Source: Acidobacteriota bacterium (GTDB lineage Bacteria > Acidobacteriota > Terriglobia > Terriglobales > Acidobacteriaceae). Taken from it: 64,000 bases of DNA. The position numbers and the translations under genes are program-made. A model generated the notes under the pieces. The model saw nothing but the letters and a program-made list of their open reading frames with translations, did not search any database and was not told the DNA's origin. Where the stretch lies: positions 248,001 to 312,000 of the forward strand of contig JABCZH010000001.1 in assembly GCA_013289795.1 (NCBI GenBank). The letters are read 5' to 3'. Numbering within the stretch: position 1 is the stretch's first letter; each line of letters starts with the position of its first letter. This document shows, piece by piece, positions 8,380 to 16,165 of the stretch.

Positions 8380-9666
8380 ATGAACCGCGCAACCCGTTCC
8401 GCTCTCTTATTTCTGGCGTTGTCCGCCGCCTTTGTCCAAGCTCAACAGCCGCCAGCTACTCATAACGAAGTCGTCATCAAGGATGCCGTGGTGATGACCG
8501 TCACTCACGGCATTGTGCAGAATGGCTCCGTGTACATCAAAGACGGCAAGATCGCAGCCGTCGGCAAAAACGTGAACGCGCCATCCAGCGCAACTGTCAT
8601 CGACGCTGGCGGAAAGTATCTGACGCCGGGCATTATCGACTCCCATTCCCACATCGCGCTCGATGATGACGTCAACGAAGCCACAAGCCCAATCACTCCG
8701 CAGATGATGATGATCGACGCCTTCGATTACCAGGATAAGGCTATCTATCGCGGCTTGGCTGGCGGTGTAACCACGTCTCTGTTGTTGCACGGCTCCGCCA
8801 ACATGATCGGCGGGCAGGCAGTAGTCATCAAGCACAAGTACGGACTAAACCGCGACGCCCTCCTGTTCCCCGGAGCGCCGCGTTCCATCAAGTTTGCCAG
8901 TGGCGAGAATCCCAAGCGCGTTTACGGCAGTAAGGACCAGCTTCCTTCCACTCGCATGGGGAATTTCGCTGTGCAACGCGAAGCATTCGTCCAAGCCCAG
9001 GATTACATGCGCGAATGGGACGAGTACAACGCCAAAGTTAAGAAAGGCGACAAGGACGCAAGCGCTCCCAAGCGTGACCTGAAGATGGAAGCGCTAGCCG
9101 ATGTGCTGCGGGGAAATCTGCTGGTGCAGATCCACTGCTACCGCGCCGACGAGCTCCTCACCGAAATAGCGATTGCCAAGGAATTCGGCTACAAAGTGCG
9201 GGCCTTCCATCACGCGCTCGAAGCCTACAAAGTCGCCGACCAATTGGCGGCAAACAATGTTGGCATCGCCACTTTTTCCGATTGGTGGGGCTACAAGCAG
9301 GAAGCTTGGGACGCGATCCCGTGGAACGCAGTGATGTCCATGCGCAAGGGCGTGCGCGTGGCCATCAAGAGCGACTCCGGCGACTTTGCCCGCCGCCTGA
9401 ATCAGGAAGCTGCCAAGAGCATTCGCTACGGTGGCGCCACCGACGAAGAGGCACTCAAGATGATTACGCTAAACCCGGCCTGGATCATTGGCGTCGATGA
9501 CAAGGTAGGATCGATTGATGTCGGCAAAGACGCCGACCTGGTGATCTGGGATGGTTATCCACTCTCCAGCTACGGCGTTCCCAACAAAGTATTCATCGAC
9601 GGCGATGTGTATTTCGACCGTTCTCTCCCCGGTTTCGGCATGACGCACTACTCGGAGGGACAATGA
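8380..9666 (+). CDS. Secreted amidohydrolase, first of a pair (metal site intact)
   Basis: A 428-residue amidohydrolase-superfamily protein. It has a signal peptide (MNRATRSALLFLALSAAF, cleaved near VQA-QQ), a small beta-sandwich, then a metal-dependent barrel. PGIIDSHSHIALDD supplies the first HxH metal pair. Likely further ligands are His in LLVQIHCYRADE, His in RAFHHALEAY and Asp in IKSDSGDF. AAAGGA at 8367-8372 is the ribosome-binding site, and the ATG at 8380 is chosen over an upstream one at 8305 because it starts the signal peptide. Its TGA overlaps the ATG of the next gene, a paralogue. The family includes imidazolonepropionase- and prolidase-like enzymes; the substrate is unknown. 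Confidence 0.88.
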   Translation: MNRATRSALLFLALSAAFVQAQQPPATHNEVVIKDAVVMTVTHGIVQNGSVYIKDGKIAAVGKNVNAPSSATVIDAGGKYLTPGIIDSHSHIALDDDVNEATSPITPQMMMIDAFDYQDKAIYRGLAGGVTTSLLLHGSANMIGGQAVVIKHKYGLNRDALLFPGAPRSIKFASGENPKRVYGSKDQLPSTRMGNFAVQREAFVQAQDYMREWDEYNAKVKKGDKDASAPKRDLKMEALADVLRGNLLVQIHCYRADELLTEIAIAKEFGYKVRAFHHALEAYKVADQLAANNVGIATFSDWWGYKQEAWDAIPWNAVMSMRKGVRVAIKSDSGDFARRLNQEAAKSIRYGGATDEEALKMITLNPAWIIGVDDKVGSIDVGKDADLVIWDGYPLSSYGVPNKVFIDGDVYFDRSLPGFGMTHYSEGQ

Positions 9667-11108
9667 ATCAGCTAACCGACATTAGGCCTCAGGTCGCGCG
9701 ATGCGTCGTTGGTGGTCGGTCCCTTCGCCATTCGGCTCAGGGCAGGCTCTTGGTCGCTAGCGTAATTCTGTGCTGCTGCGCCATTCCCGCCGTCGCCCAG
9801 CAGAAGCCGGTCGTCTTGAAGGGCGGCAAACTGCTCACTGTTTCTCACGGCACCATCGAGAGCGGCGTGCTGGTGATGCAAAACGGCAAGATCACCGCCG
9901 TCGGCGAAGCCGGCTCAATCAAGATTCCCAAAGATGCCCGCATCATCGACGCAACTGGCATGACCGTTTATCCCGGACTGATTGACTCGGAAGACAATCT
10001 CGGCCTCACCGAGATCTCTGCGGAGCAGAGCACCAACGATCTCATCGAATCGAGCGAAGAGATCATGCCGCACATGCACGTCTATGATGCCTTCCATGCC
10101 GAATCGGAGCTGATTCCCGTTACCCGGCTGAACGGTGTCACCAACGCCCTCGTCGCGCCCGACAGCAAAGACACGCTGCCTGGCCAGGACTCATTCGTAC
10201 AACTGGCGGGGAAATCCTCAGAAGACATGGTGCTCATACGCGATATCGCCATGCCGCTGAATTTCACCGGCGACCAGCGTCACAACGAATCCTGGGACAA
10301 AAGAAAATTCCCCCAGACTCGCATGGGCATGGCTGCCCAACTGCGCCAGGCATTCCTCGATGCTCAGGACTACGCCCAGCATTGGGCTGACTATGAGAGG
10401 AAGAAGAGCGAGGCCGCGCAAAAGCCCGACGAGAAAGCGAAGCCTGACGACAAAGACAAGAAGCCCGGCGACACGGAAAAAGATAAAGAAAAAGACAAGA
10501 AACCCCCGACCCCGCCCAAGCGAGACCTAAAACTCGAAGCCTTGCTACCCTACCTGCAAGGCAAGAAGCCGATCGTTCTCGCCGCCGAGGAAGCCAACGA
10601 TCTGCAAACTGCGGTGTCGCTGGCGCACGAGTTCAAGCTCAAGTTTGTGTTGAGCCACATTAGCCATTCCCAGTCCGTCCTCGACTACGTGGCGGGGCTC
10701 AAAGTTCCCGTCATCGTCGGCCCCATCTACGAGGATCCCAAGCCCTACGAACGCTATGACGCGGTCTACGGTTTGCCGGCGCAGTTGTACAAACGGGGAG
10801 TCAAGATCGTTTTCGCGTCATTCGACGCCCACAATGTGCGCAACCTGCCTTATCAAGCGGGCTACGCTACGGCGTTCGGTCTGCCCCATGAGGAAGCGCT
10901 CAAGGCCATCACTCTGAATGCCGCCGAAACCTGGGGCGTGGCGGATCAGTTGGGATCACTCGACCTTGGCAAGACTGCCAACGTGGTGATGGCCAACGGA
11001 GATCCTTTGGACATGCGGACCGACGTGAAACAGGTCTTCATCGCTGGACAGGAAGTGCCCATGACCAGCCGTCAGACCCGCTTGCGGGATCAGTACTCGG
11101 GCCAGTGA
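9663..11108 (+). CDS. Secreted amidohydrolase paralogue lacking the first metal ligands
   Basis: A 481-residue paralogue of the preceding protein, coupled to it by an ATGA overlap. The hydrophobic signal core is LLVASVILCCCAIPAVAQ. Where the first protein has DSHSH, this one has DSEDN. Where the first has QIHCYRADE it has LAAEEANDL, so at least two metal-binding sites are missing. A Lys/Asp/Glu/Pro-rich insertion of about 25 residues lies near residue 250, before TPPKRDLKLEAL. It may be a non-catalytic partner of its neighbour. Residues about 14-32 are encoded by an intergenic-type repeat (9706-9760). Confidence 0.85.
   Translation: MNQLTDIRPQVARCVVGGRSLRHSAQGRLLVASVILCCCAIPAVAQQKPVVLKGGKLLTVSHGTIESGVLVMQNGKITAVGEAGSIKIPKDARIIDATGMTVYPGLIDSEDNLGLTEISAEQSTNDLIESSEEIMPHMHVYDAFHAESELIPVTRLNGVTNALVAPDSKDTLPGQDSFVQLAGKSSEDMVLIRDIAMPLNFTGDQRHNESWDKRKFPQTRMGMAAQLRQAFLDAQDYAQHWADYERKKSEAAQKPDEKAKPDDKDKKPGDTEKDKEKDKKPPTPPKRDLKLEALLPYLQGKKPIVLAAEEANDLQTAVSLAHEFKLKFVLSHISHSQSVLDYVAGLKVPVIVGPIYEDPKPYERYDAVYGLPAQLYKRGVKIVFASFDAHNVRNLPYQAGYATAFGLPHEEALKAITLNAAETWGVADQLGSLDLGKTANVVMANGDPLDMRTDVKQVFIAGQEVPMTSRQTRLRDQYSGQ
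9706..9760. repeat. REP-like composite repeat inside the 5' end of the second amidohydrolase gene
   Basis: Positions 9721-9747 are the exact reverse complement of 33626-33652. The flanks (GTCGTTGGTGGTCGGT on the left, TTGGTCGCTAGCG on the right) also resemble the flanks at the other site. The core contains CCCTTCG and CTCAGGGCAGGC, the hallmark of a REP-like element found in many bacteria. Here it is translated as part of the signal-peptide n-region. Confidence 0.85.
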
Positions 11109-11279
11109 GGCATTAATTTGCCTGCGGTTTGACCGCCTCAACGGCGAGCAGTTAGGATGCAGGTGGGTTGAGCCGGCGCATCTCCACTTGCTTGCGGCGG
11201 GGCCCTTCTTTACACCGATTCGTGCTGGCCATTACACTACTTCTTCCCTTTTGTTTGCCTTCAGGAAGGTGGGACGTTC

Positions 11280-11537
11280 ATGGCCGTTGCCGCAAAAAAA
11301 GAGGTTGTCGAGAAAGTTAAGCAGATTGTCAGCGAACAACTGGGCGTGGATGAAGCCGAAGTCACCCCCAGCGCATCCTTTACTGATGATCTGGGAGCTG
11401 ATTCTCTCGATCAGGTGGAACTGGTGATGGCCCTGGAGGAAGCTTTCAATATGGAGGTCGGTGACGAAGACCTGGAAAAGATGCTCACCGTCCAAAGCGC
11501 CATCGACTACGTCGACAAGCACGCGAGGGCCAAGTAA
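11280..11537 (+). CDS. Acyl carrier protein, first tandem copy
   Basis: An 85-residue ACP with the phosphopantetheine attachment motif [18 protein letters not shown] (Ser about residue 42). It carries the growing acyl chain in fatty acid synthesis. AGGAAGGTGGG at 11263-11273 is a strong ribosome-binding site. A second ACP gene follows 75 nt downstream and fabF follows that. Compared with the second copy it has a slightly longer N-terminus ([15 protein letters not shown]) and a different helix II/III ([15 protein letters not shown]), so the two may have different acyl partners. Confidence 0.95.
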   Translation: MAVAAKKEVVEKVKQIVSEQLGVDEAEVTPSASFTDDLGADSLDQVELVMALEEAFNMEVGDEDLEKMLTVQSAIDYVDKHARAK

Positions 11538-11612
11538 AAACTGAACCCGGTGCGCTCGCGAAATCCGGACATCTGGGAACCAAATCCGAATCACTCAGCA
11601 TAAGGAGAACTC

Positions 11613-11858
11613 ATGGCAGCCGTTGATGAGAAGGTGAAACAGATCATTGTGGAGCAACTGGGCGTGGAAGAAGGCGAAGTAACCGCGACCGCATCGTTTG
11701 TGGACGACTTGGGCGCCGACTCGCTCGATACCGTGGAGCTGGTCATGGCGTTTGAGGAGGCTTTTGAGTTGGAGATCCCCGACGAGGACGCGGAGAAGAT
11801 CCGCACCGTGCAGGATGCGGTGGATTACATCAGTAAGCATGCGAAAGGCGGGAAGTAG
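11613..11858 (+). CDS. acpP: Acyl carrier protein, second tandem copy
   Basis: An 81-residue ACP with [18 protein letters not shown] and the typical [16 protein letters not shown] helix III region, closest to canonical housekeeping AcpP. AAGGAGA at 11601-11607 provides a good ribosome-binding site. The fabF start codon TTG follows its TAG with no gap, so translation of fabF probably depends on termination here. The acp-fabF order is the usual bacterial arrangement; the extra ACP upstream is the unusual part. Confidence 0.95.
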   Translation: MAAVDEKVKQIIVEQLGVEEGEVTATASFVDDLGADSLDTVELVMAFEEAFELEIPDEDAEKIRTVQDAVDYISKHAKGGK

Positions 11859-13100
11859 TTGGCGCGACGCGTCGTAGTTACCGGGGTGGGTCTGATCTCA
11901 GCCGTGGGCAACACCACCGAAGAGACCTGGGCAAACCTGCTTGCCGGCAAGTCGGGCGTCGGTTCTATTACTTCATTCGACGCCTCGCAACATGCCTGCC
12001 AGATCGCCGGCGAGGTCAAGAACTTTGACCCGCTGAAGTTTATCGAGAAAAAAGACGTCAAGAAGATGGGTCGCTTCATCCAGTTGTCCATGGCGGCCGC
12101 CGAGGACGCCATGACATCCTCCGGCCTTCAGGTGACTCCCGAAACTTCGACCCGCGTAGGTGTTCACATTGGATCGGGCATCGGCGGGCTGGATGTCACC
12201 GAGCGGGAACATTCGAACCTGCTGAGTGGCGGTCCTCGCAAAATCTCTCCCTTTTACATACCAGCAACCATCATCAACCTGGCTGCCGGACAGGTGAGCA
12301 TCCGCTACAACGCCAGGGGCCCTAACGAAGCCACCTGCACGGCATGCACCAGCAGCGCGCACTCCGTTGGAGACTCCTACAAGATCATCGCGCGCTGCGA
12401 TGCCGACGCCATGATCGCAGGCGGCACTGAAGCCGCCATAACGCCGCTCTCCGTGGGCGGATTCGCGGCCATGCGCGCTCTCTCCACCCGCAACGATGCG
12501 CCGGAGAAAGCCAGCCGCCCCTGGGACTCAGGGCGCGACGGATTCATCATCGGGGAAGGTGCCGGCATTCTGATACTCGAGGAACTCGAATTCGCACGCC
12601 GGCGGGGCGCGAAGATTCTGGCTGAAATTGTTGGTTACGGCATGAGCGCCGATGCCCACCACATCACCGCGCCCGCCGAAGACGGCGACGGCGCTTACCG
12701 CGTAATGCAGAACACGCTGCAAGACGCGAAAGTGCAACCCGCGCAGGTGGGCTACGTCAACGCCCACGGCACCTCCACGCCGCTCGGAGACCGGATCGAA
12801 ACCACCGCCATCAAACGCGCCTTCGGTGACCACGCCTACAAGCTCGCCGTTAGCTCGACCAAGTCGATGACCGGACACCTGCTGGGGGGCGCTGGCGGCC
12901 TGGAAGCGGGCGTCACCGTGCTAGCTCTGCGCGACCAGATATTGCCCCCGACCATCAACCTGGAAAACCCCGATCCGGAATGTGATCTGGACTACGTACC
13001 CAACCACGCCCGCAAGGCCTCGCTGGAATACGCCATGTCTAATTCATTCGGTTTTGGCGGCACCAATGGCGCATTGTTGTTCCGCCGCTGGACCGAATAA
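11859..13100 (+). CDS. fabF: 3-oxoacyl-[ACP] synthase II
   Basis: KAS II elongates acyl-ACP by condensation with malonyl-ACP. The 413-residue protein has the Cys-His-His triad: Cys in ATCTACTSSAHSVGD, His in VNAHGTSTPLGD and His in SSTKSMTGHLLGGAGG. The N-terminus ARRVVVTGVGLISAVG is canonical and requires a TTG start at 11859, directly after the TAG of the second ACP. There is no independent ribosome-binding site, which suggests translational coupling. Confidence 0.97.
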   Translation: MARRVVVTGVGLISAVGNTTEETWANLLAGKSGVGSITSFDASQHACQIAGEVKNFDPLKFIEKKDVKKMGRFIQLSMAAAEDAMTSSGLQVTPETSTRVGVHIGSGIGGLDVTEREHSNLLSGGPRKISPFYIPATIINLAAGQVSIRYNARGPNEATCTACTSSAHSVGDSYKIIARCDADAMIAGGTEAAITPLSVGGFAAMRALSTRNDAPEKASRPWDSGRDGFIIGEGAGILILEELEFARRRGAKILAEIVGYGMSADAHHITAPAEDGDGAYRVMQNTLQDAKVQPAQVGYVNAHGTSTPLGDRIETTAIKRAFGDHAYKLAVSSTKSMTGHLLGGAGGLEAGVTVLALRDQILPPTINLENPDPECDLDYVPNHARKASLEYAMSNSFGFGGTNGALLFRRWTE

Positions 13101-13307
13101 CACACCTCCGTTCCAGAGCATCGATCGCCAGCCGTAAAGCCTGATCCACCAAAAGCCGATGAGTTTGGCAAGTACCCAATGCCGCGCACCGGGACATTGC
13201 TGGTAATAAGACCTTGGTACTCAAGGATTGTCCTTCTAACCCTTTGCCAAGCCTGGAGATGCAGGCCAGAATAGGGTCAGCAGGCAAGATCGAGATCAGA
13301 TCGCCTT

Positions 13308-14027
13308 ATGGAAAAAGCCATTGGAACGGCCGTTGCCCTCCCGCCTGCCGGTAAGAAGGCTGCGGCTCGGGCGGCGCTGGTTGATCTCAAGGAACCGGTC
13401 CGAACTGTGCTCGCGGACTGTTTCCGGCAGTTTGGCATTGAGACCGTGGTGGTGCCCGGAAACGCCGCCGAACGCCTGCAAAAGGAAAAGTTTGAGGCTT
13501 GTGTTTTGCATCTGGGACCGGCCGCGCAGCCGATGATGGAAGCGGCCCGCACTTCGCTATCCAACAGCCGCATGGTGATCTACGGGCTTGGCGGCAGCGC
13601 CCAGGATGCCATGCGCTTTTCCAAGTACGGCATCAATGCGGTTTTCCAGGAGCCTCTGGAACGGCACGCGGCTTTGAAGCTGGTGCGATCCACCCAAATG
13701 CTGGTGTTGCACGAACTGCGCCGCTACGTCCGCATTCCGGTGATCACCGAAATTACCGTGATTCTAGGCGGCGACAATCGCCGCCTCACCGCCACCAGCG
13801 TCGAACTCAGTTCCGGCGGTATGTCCCTGCGCAGCGCCGAGGACATCGCAGCCGGACAGTCGGTCGAAATCTCTTTTGCCCTGCTCACTCTGCCCCGCGT
13901 CTGGGTGCGCGGCACCGTGAGCTGGCGCAACGCGCCGGGAAAGACTCTCGGTGTTCGCTTTGATCCACAGGACGAACGCCGTCAGAAAATCAAACAGTGG
14001 GTTGACTCCTACGTCGACGGTTCATAG
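13308..14027 (+). CDS. PilZ-domain protein with receiver-like N-terminal domain
   Basis: A 239-residue protein. Residues 20-130 resemble an alpha/beta receiver-like fold (ALVDLKEPVRTVLADCF, then MVIYGLGG and a YGINAVFQEPLE segment like the KP loop region), but no clear phospho-acceptor acidic pair is seen. Residues about 140-235 form a PilZ-type beta-barrel. The c-di-GMP motifs are imperfect: RRYVRIP gives RxxxR, but the second motif reads ELSSGG rather than [DN]xSxxG. Binding is therefore uncertain. It follows fabF by about 200 nt with no obvious promoter. A link to surface polysaccharide or motility is known for the family, not shown here. Confidence 0.75.
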   Translation: MEKAIGTAVALPPAGKKAAARAALVDLKEPVRTVLADCFRQFGIETVVVPGNAAERLQKEKFEACVLHLGPAAQPMMEAARTSLSNSRMVIYGLGGSAQDAMRFSKYGINAVFQEPLERHAALKLVRSTQMLVLHELRRYVRIPVITEITVILGGDNRRLTATSVELSSGGMSLRSAEDIAAGQSVEISFALLTLPRVWVRGTVSWRNAPGKTLGVRFDPQDERRQKIKQWVDSYVDGS

Positions 14028-14175
14028 TTCTAATGCTCAATTTGTCATCCTGAACGAGCGTTCTCTGCGTGGCGAAGGATCTGGGCGAGCCGCGCGATGG
14101 GTCGCGTTTTCTGCGACCCCAGAATCGCGCGTTTGGCTCGCTTCCCTATAGCGACCGTGTAAAATCAAGACATAC

Positions 14176-15084
14176 ATGGCGGGCGCTGCCCAACTCGTGC
14201 AAATCGATGTCGGCCCCCCGATCCGGCAGCCGAAGCCGGACTGGCTCCGCGCCAAAGCCCCGGTCGGCGACAACTTCCACAATCTCAAGAAGCTGGCCCG
14301 CGGACTCGGTCTGCACACCGTCTGCGAGTCCGCGCAATGCCCCAACATCGGCGAGTGCTGGGACAACCACACCGCCACGTTCATGCTGCTGGGCGACATC
14401 TGCACACGCCGCTGCGGCTTCTGCGCCGTGCCCAAAGGCAAGCCTGGGCCGATCGACTGGCAAGAGCCGGCACGCGTTGCCGAAGCGGTTGCCACGCTTG
14501 GCCTGCGGCACGCCGTCGTAACCAGCGTCAATCGCGATGACGACAACCTGGGCGGCGCGCGCGTGTTTGCCGAAACCATCCGCCAGATTCGTGAGCTGAC
14601 TCCCGGCTGCCGGGTCGAAGTCCTGATCCCCGACTTTCAAGGTCTGGACGAGCCTCTCCAGATCGTGCTCGACGCCCAGCCCGACATCCTCAATCACAAC
14701 ACCGAAACCGTGCCGCGGCTCTATCGCGTGGTTCGCTCCGGCGCGCGCTACGAGCGCACGCTGCGCCTGCTGGAGAACGCCAAAAAGCTATCGCCCGGCA
14801 TGGTGACCAAATCCGGCGTGATGGTCGGCCTGGGAGAAACCGCCACGGAATTGATCGAAGTCTTCCGCGACCTGGGTTCGCGCGGCGTGGACATTCTCAC
14901 CGTCGGCCAATATCTGCGGCCCTCGCGCGACCACTTGCCCATTGCCCGTTTCTACACTCCCGACGAATTCCGCACCTTGAAAGACGCCGCCCTCGAATAC
15001 GCCTTCCGCCACGTCGAGTCAGGGCCGCTGGTGCGCTCCAGTTATCATGCGCATGAGCACGCGGACGCGGCTGCGAGAGTCTAG
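14176..15084 (+). CDS. lipA: Lipoyl synthase
   Basis: This radical SAM enzyme inserts two sulfurs into octanoyl-E2/GcvH. The 302-residue protein has the auxiliary cluster ligands Cys50, Cys55 and Cys61 (CESAQCPNIGEC), the radical SAM cluster Cys76, Cys80 and Cys83 (CTRRCGFC), and the C-terminal RSSY Ser that ligates the auxiliary cluster. TAAAAT at 14160-14165 lies 10 nt before the ATG, and no Shine-Dalgarno is seen, so a leaderless or very short leader is likely. A small membrane protein gene follows. No lipB is nearby. Confidence 0.97.
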   Translation: MAGAAQLVQIDVGPPIRQPKPDWLRAKAPVGDNFHNLKKLARGLGLHTVCESAQCPNIGECWDNHTATFMLLGDICTRRCGFCAVPKGKPGPIDWQEPARVAEAVATLGLRHAVVTSVNRDDDNLGGARVFAETIRQIRELTPGCRVEVLIPDFQGLDEPLQIVLDAQPDILNHNTETVPRLYRVVRSGARYERTLRLLENAKKLSPGMVTKSGVMVGLGETATELIEVFRDLGSRGVDILTVGQYLRPSRDHLPIARFYTPDEFRTLKDAALEYAFRHVESGPLVRSSYHAHEHADAAARV

Positions 15085-15109
15085 GCGATATACGCTCTTC
15101 CCGTGTAGC

Positions 15110-15268
15110 ATGAATATGAATCTAGGGCTAATGGATCGCGGCTTGCGTGTGTTGCTGGGTGTCGGGCTCGCCATCGCGGGAATCTTGGTCAGTGGTCATC
15201 CTTACGTTGGGCGGTTGCTCGGCGTCGCCGGGGCTCTGGTGATTCTTAGCGGTGGCTGTGGGACGTGA
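15110..15268 (+). CDS. Small DUF2892-like membrane protein
   Basis: A 52-residue protein starting MNMNLGLMDRGLRVLLGVG, with two short hydrophobic segments (about 11-27 and 33-48) joined by GHPYVGR. It resembles YgaP-type DUF2892 inner membrane proteins, which occur alone or fused to rhodanese domains; their role is unclear. TATACG at 15089-15094 is a possible -10 about 15 nt upstream. It ends in GGCGT. Confidence 0.6.
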   Translation: MNMNLGLMDRGLRVLLGVGLAIAGILVSGHPYVGRLLGVAGALVILSGGCGT

Positions 15269-15280
15269 CTTGCGTATCGC

Positions 15281-15297
15281 GTGCTCGGGCTGAGCAC
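15281..15297. repeat. Short hairpin GTGCTC/GAGCAC
   Basis: A perfect 6-bp inverted repeat with a GGGCT loop lies 12 nt after the small membrane protein gene and is followed by GAAAAAG. It could be a weak terminator for the plus-strand lipA unit, but there is no T-tract on that strand. Confidence 0.35.
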
Positions 15298-15357
15298 GAA
15301 AAAGCAGAGTGAGAACGCCGGCTGACGGATTCGTGTTACATTCAGAACTTCAAAGGC

Positions 15358-15377
15358 GACGGACAAGAATGTCCGTC
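15358..15377. repeat. Palindrome GACGGACA-AGAA-TGTCCGTC
   Basis: A perfect 8-bp stem with a 4-nt loop, in the convergent gap between the DUF2892-like gene and a secreted-protein gene. It is followed by CCCACACAAG. From general experience this palindrome recurs between genes in acidobacterial genomes; only one copy is in this window. Confidence 0.55.
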
Positions 15378-15383
15378 CCACAC

Positions 15384-15414
15384 AAGAAGAAAGGCGGGGC
15401 TCGAAAGCCCCGCC
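15384..15414 (-). terminator. Rho-independent terminator with UUCG tetraloop
   Basis: Read on the minus strand, a 9-bp perfect stem GGCGGGGCT/AGCCCCGCC closes a TTCG tetraloop and is followed by TTTCTTCTT. It lies about 30 nt after the stop of the minus-strand secreted-protein gene at 15444. This is the clearest intrinsic terminator in the window. Confidence 0.85.
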
Positions 15415-15443
15415 TCCGCCGTCCGCAAAGCTATACGCGGTAC

Positions 15444-15905
15444 TTATTGCAGAAGCAATGTACCGGTGCTGGGGTTGGTATCCACGGTACGCATGAGCAC
15501 GGTCTGCGCCACCCCGGCGGTGTTGAAATTTCCGAGCGTGAGATAGGCTCCATTGGCGGAAGTGCCCATGGCCCCGTTGAAGCCGGAGACCGAATAACCC
15601 CAAACTGTGCCGACCGTCGGTCCGTGCGAGCCGCCATTGCTGATGGTAAGGAACTTTACGTGTCCCAACCCGTCGAAGGAAACCGTGCCATACGAGACCT
15701 TGGAGAAGGCCTGATTAGAACAGTGTTGGTTGGTTGGGCACGTGGTGACACTCACCCAGGTGCTGCCATTGTAGTATCCAAATTCGTTGTTCACATCCAG
15801 AAGTTGGAAAGCATAGGTACCTTTCAGGCTGGCAACCGACGTTGCCGAGGAAGCAGTTACAAGAACCATCGTCATCAAGATTAGGAACAATGCTGTTTTC
15901 TTCAT
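15444..15905 (-). CDS. Secreted protein of unknown function
   Basis: A 153-residue protein with a clear signal peptide (MKKTALFLILMTMVLVTASS). The mature part begins SVASLKGTYAFQLLDVNNE and is rich in Gly, Ser, Thr and Tyr, with FDGLGHVKFLTI and GAYLTLGNF segments suggesting beta structure. SLKGTYAF followed by FDGxGxV is typical of short acidobacterial secreted beta-barrel-like proteins without an assigned function. Two cysteines (TTCPTNQHCSNQ) may form a disulfide. A longer in-frame extension to 16094 is possible but would bury the signal peptide, so ATG 15905 is chosen. A strong terminator follows. Confidence 0.75.
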   Translation of the reverse strand: MKKTALFLILMTMVLVTASSATSVASLKGTYAFQLLDVNNEFGYYNGSTWVSVTTCPTNQHCSNQAFSKVSYGTVSFDGLGHVKFLTISNGGSHGPTVGTVWGYSVSGFNGAMGTSANGAYLTLGNFNTAGVAQTVLMRTVDTNPSTGTLLLQ

Positions 15906-16165
15906 GATTTCTCCCAGTGGTAGGTCACAACCCTCGTTCTGTCTGCCCTCCGGTGCCTGGCATTCAGATGACTTGTTTTTCGTCTGTCCCAGATTGGCAC
16001 CAGCGTCCCAGATCGACAATGGCCTCTTGGTAATTGACGCCATCCCCTGTAACCAGCGGGAGGTGACTGAGGTTAGGAGAGCGGTTGAAAACAAGGGGTT
16101 GGCAAGGGAAAGGCTCGATTTTCGCGGAGAAAACCCTGTCCAAGCGGAGCTGCTGATCTGTTCCC

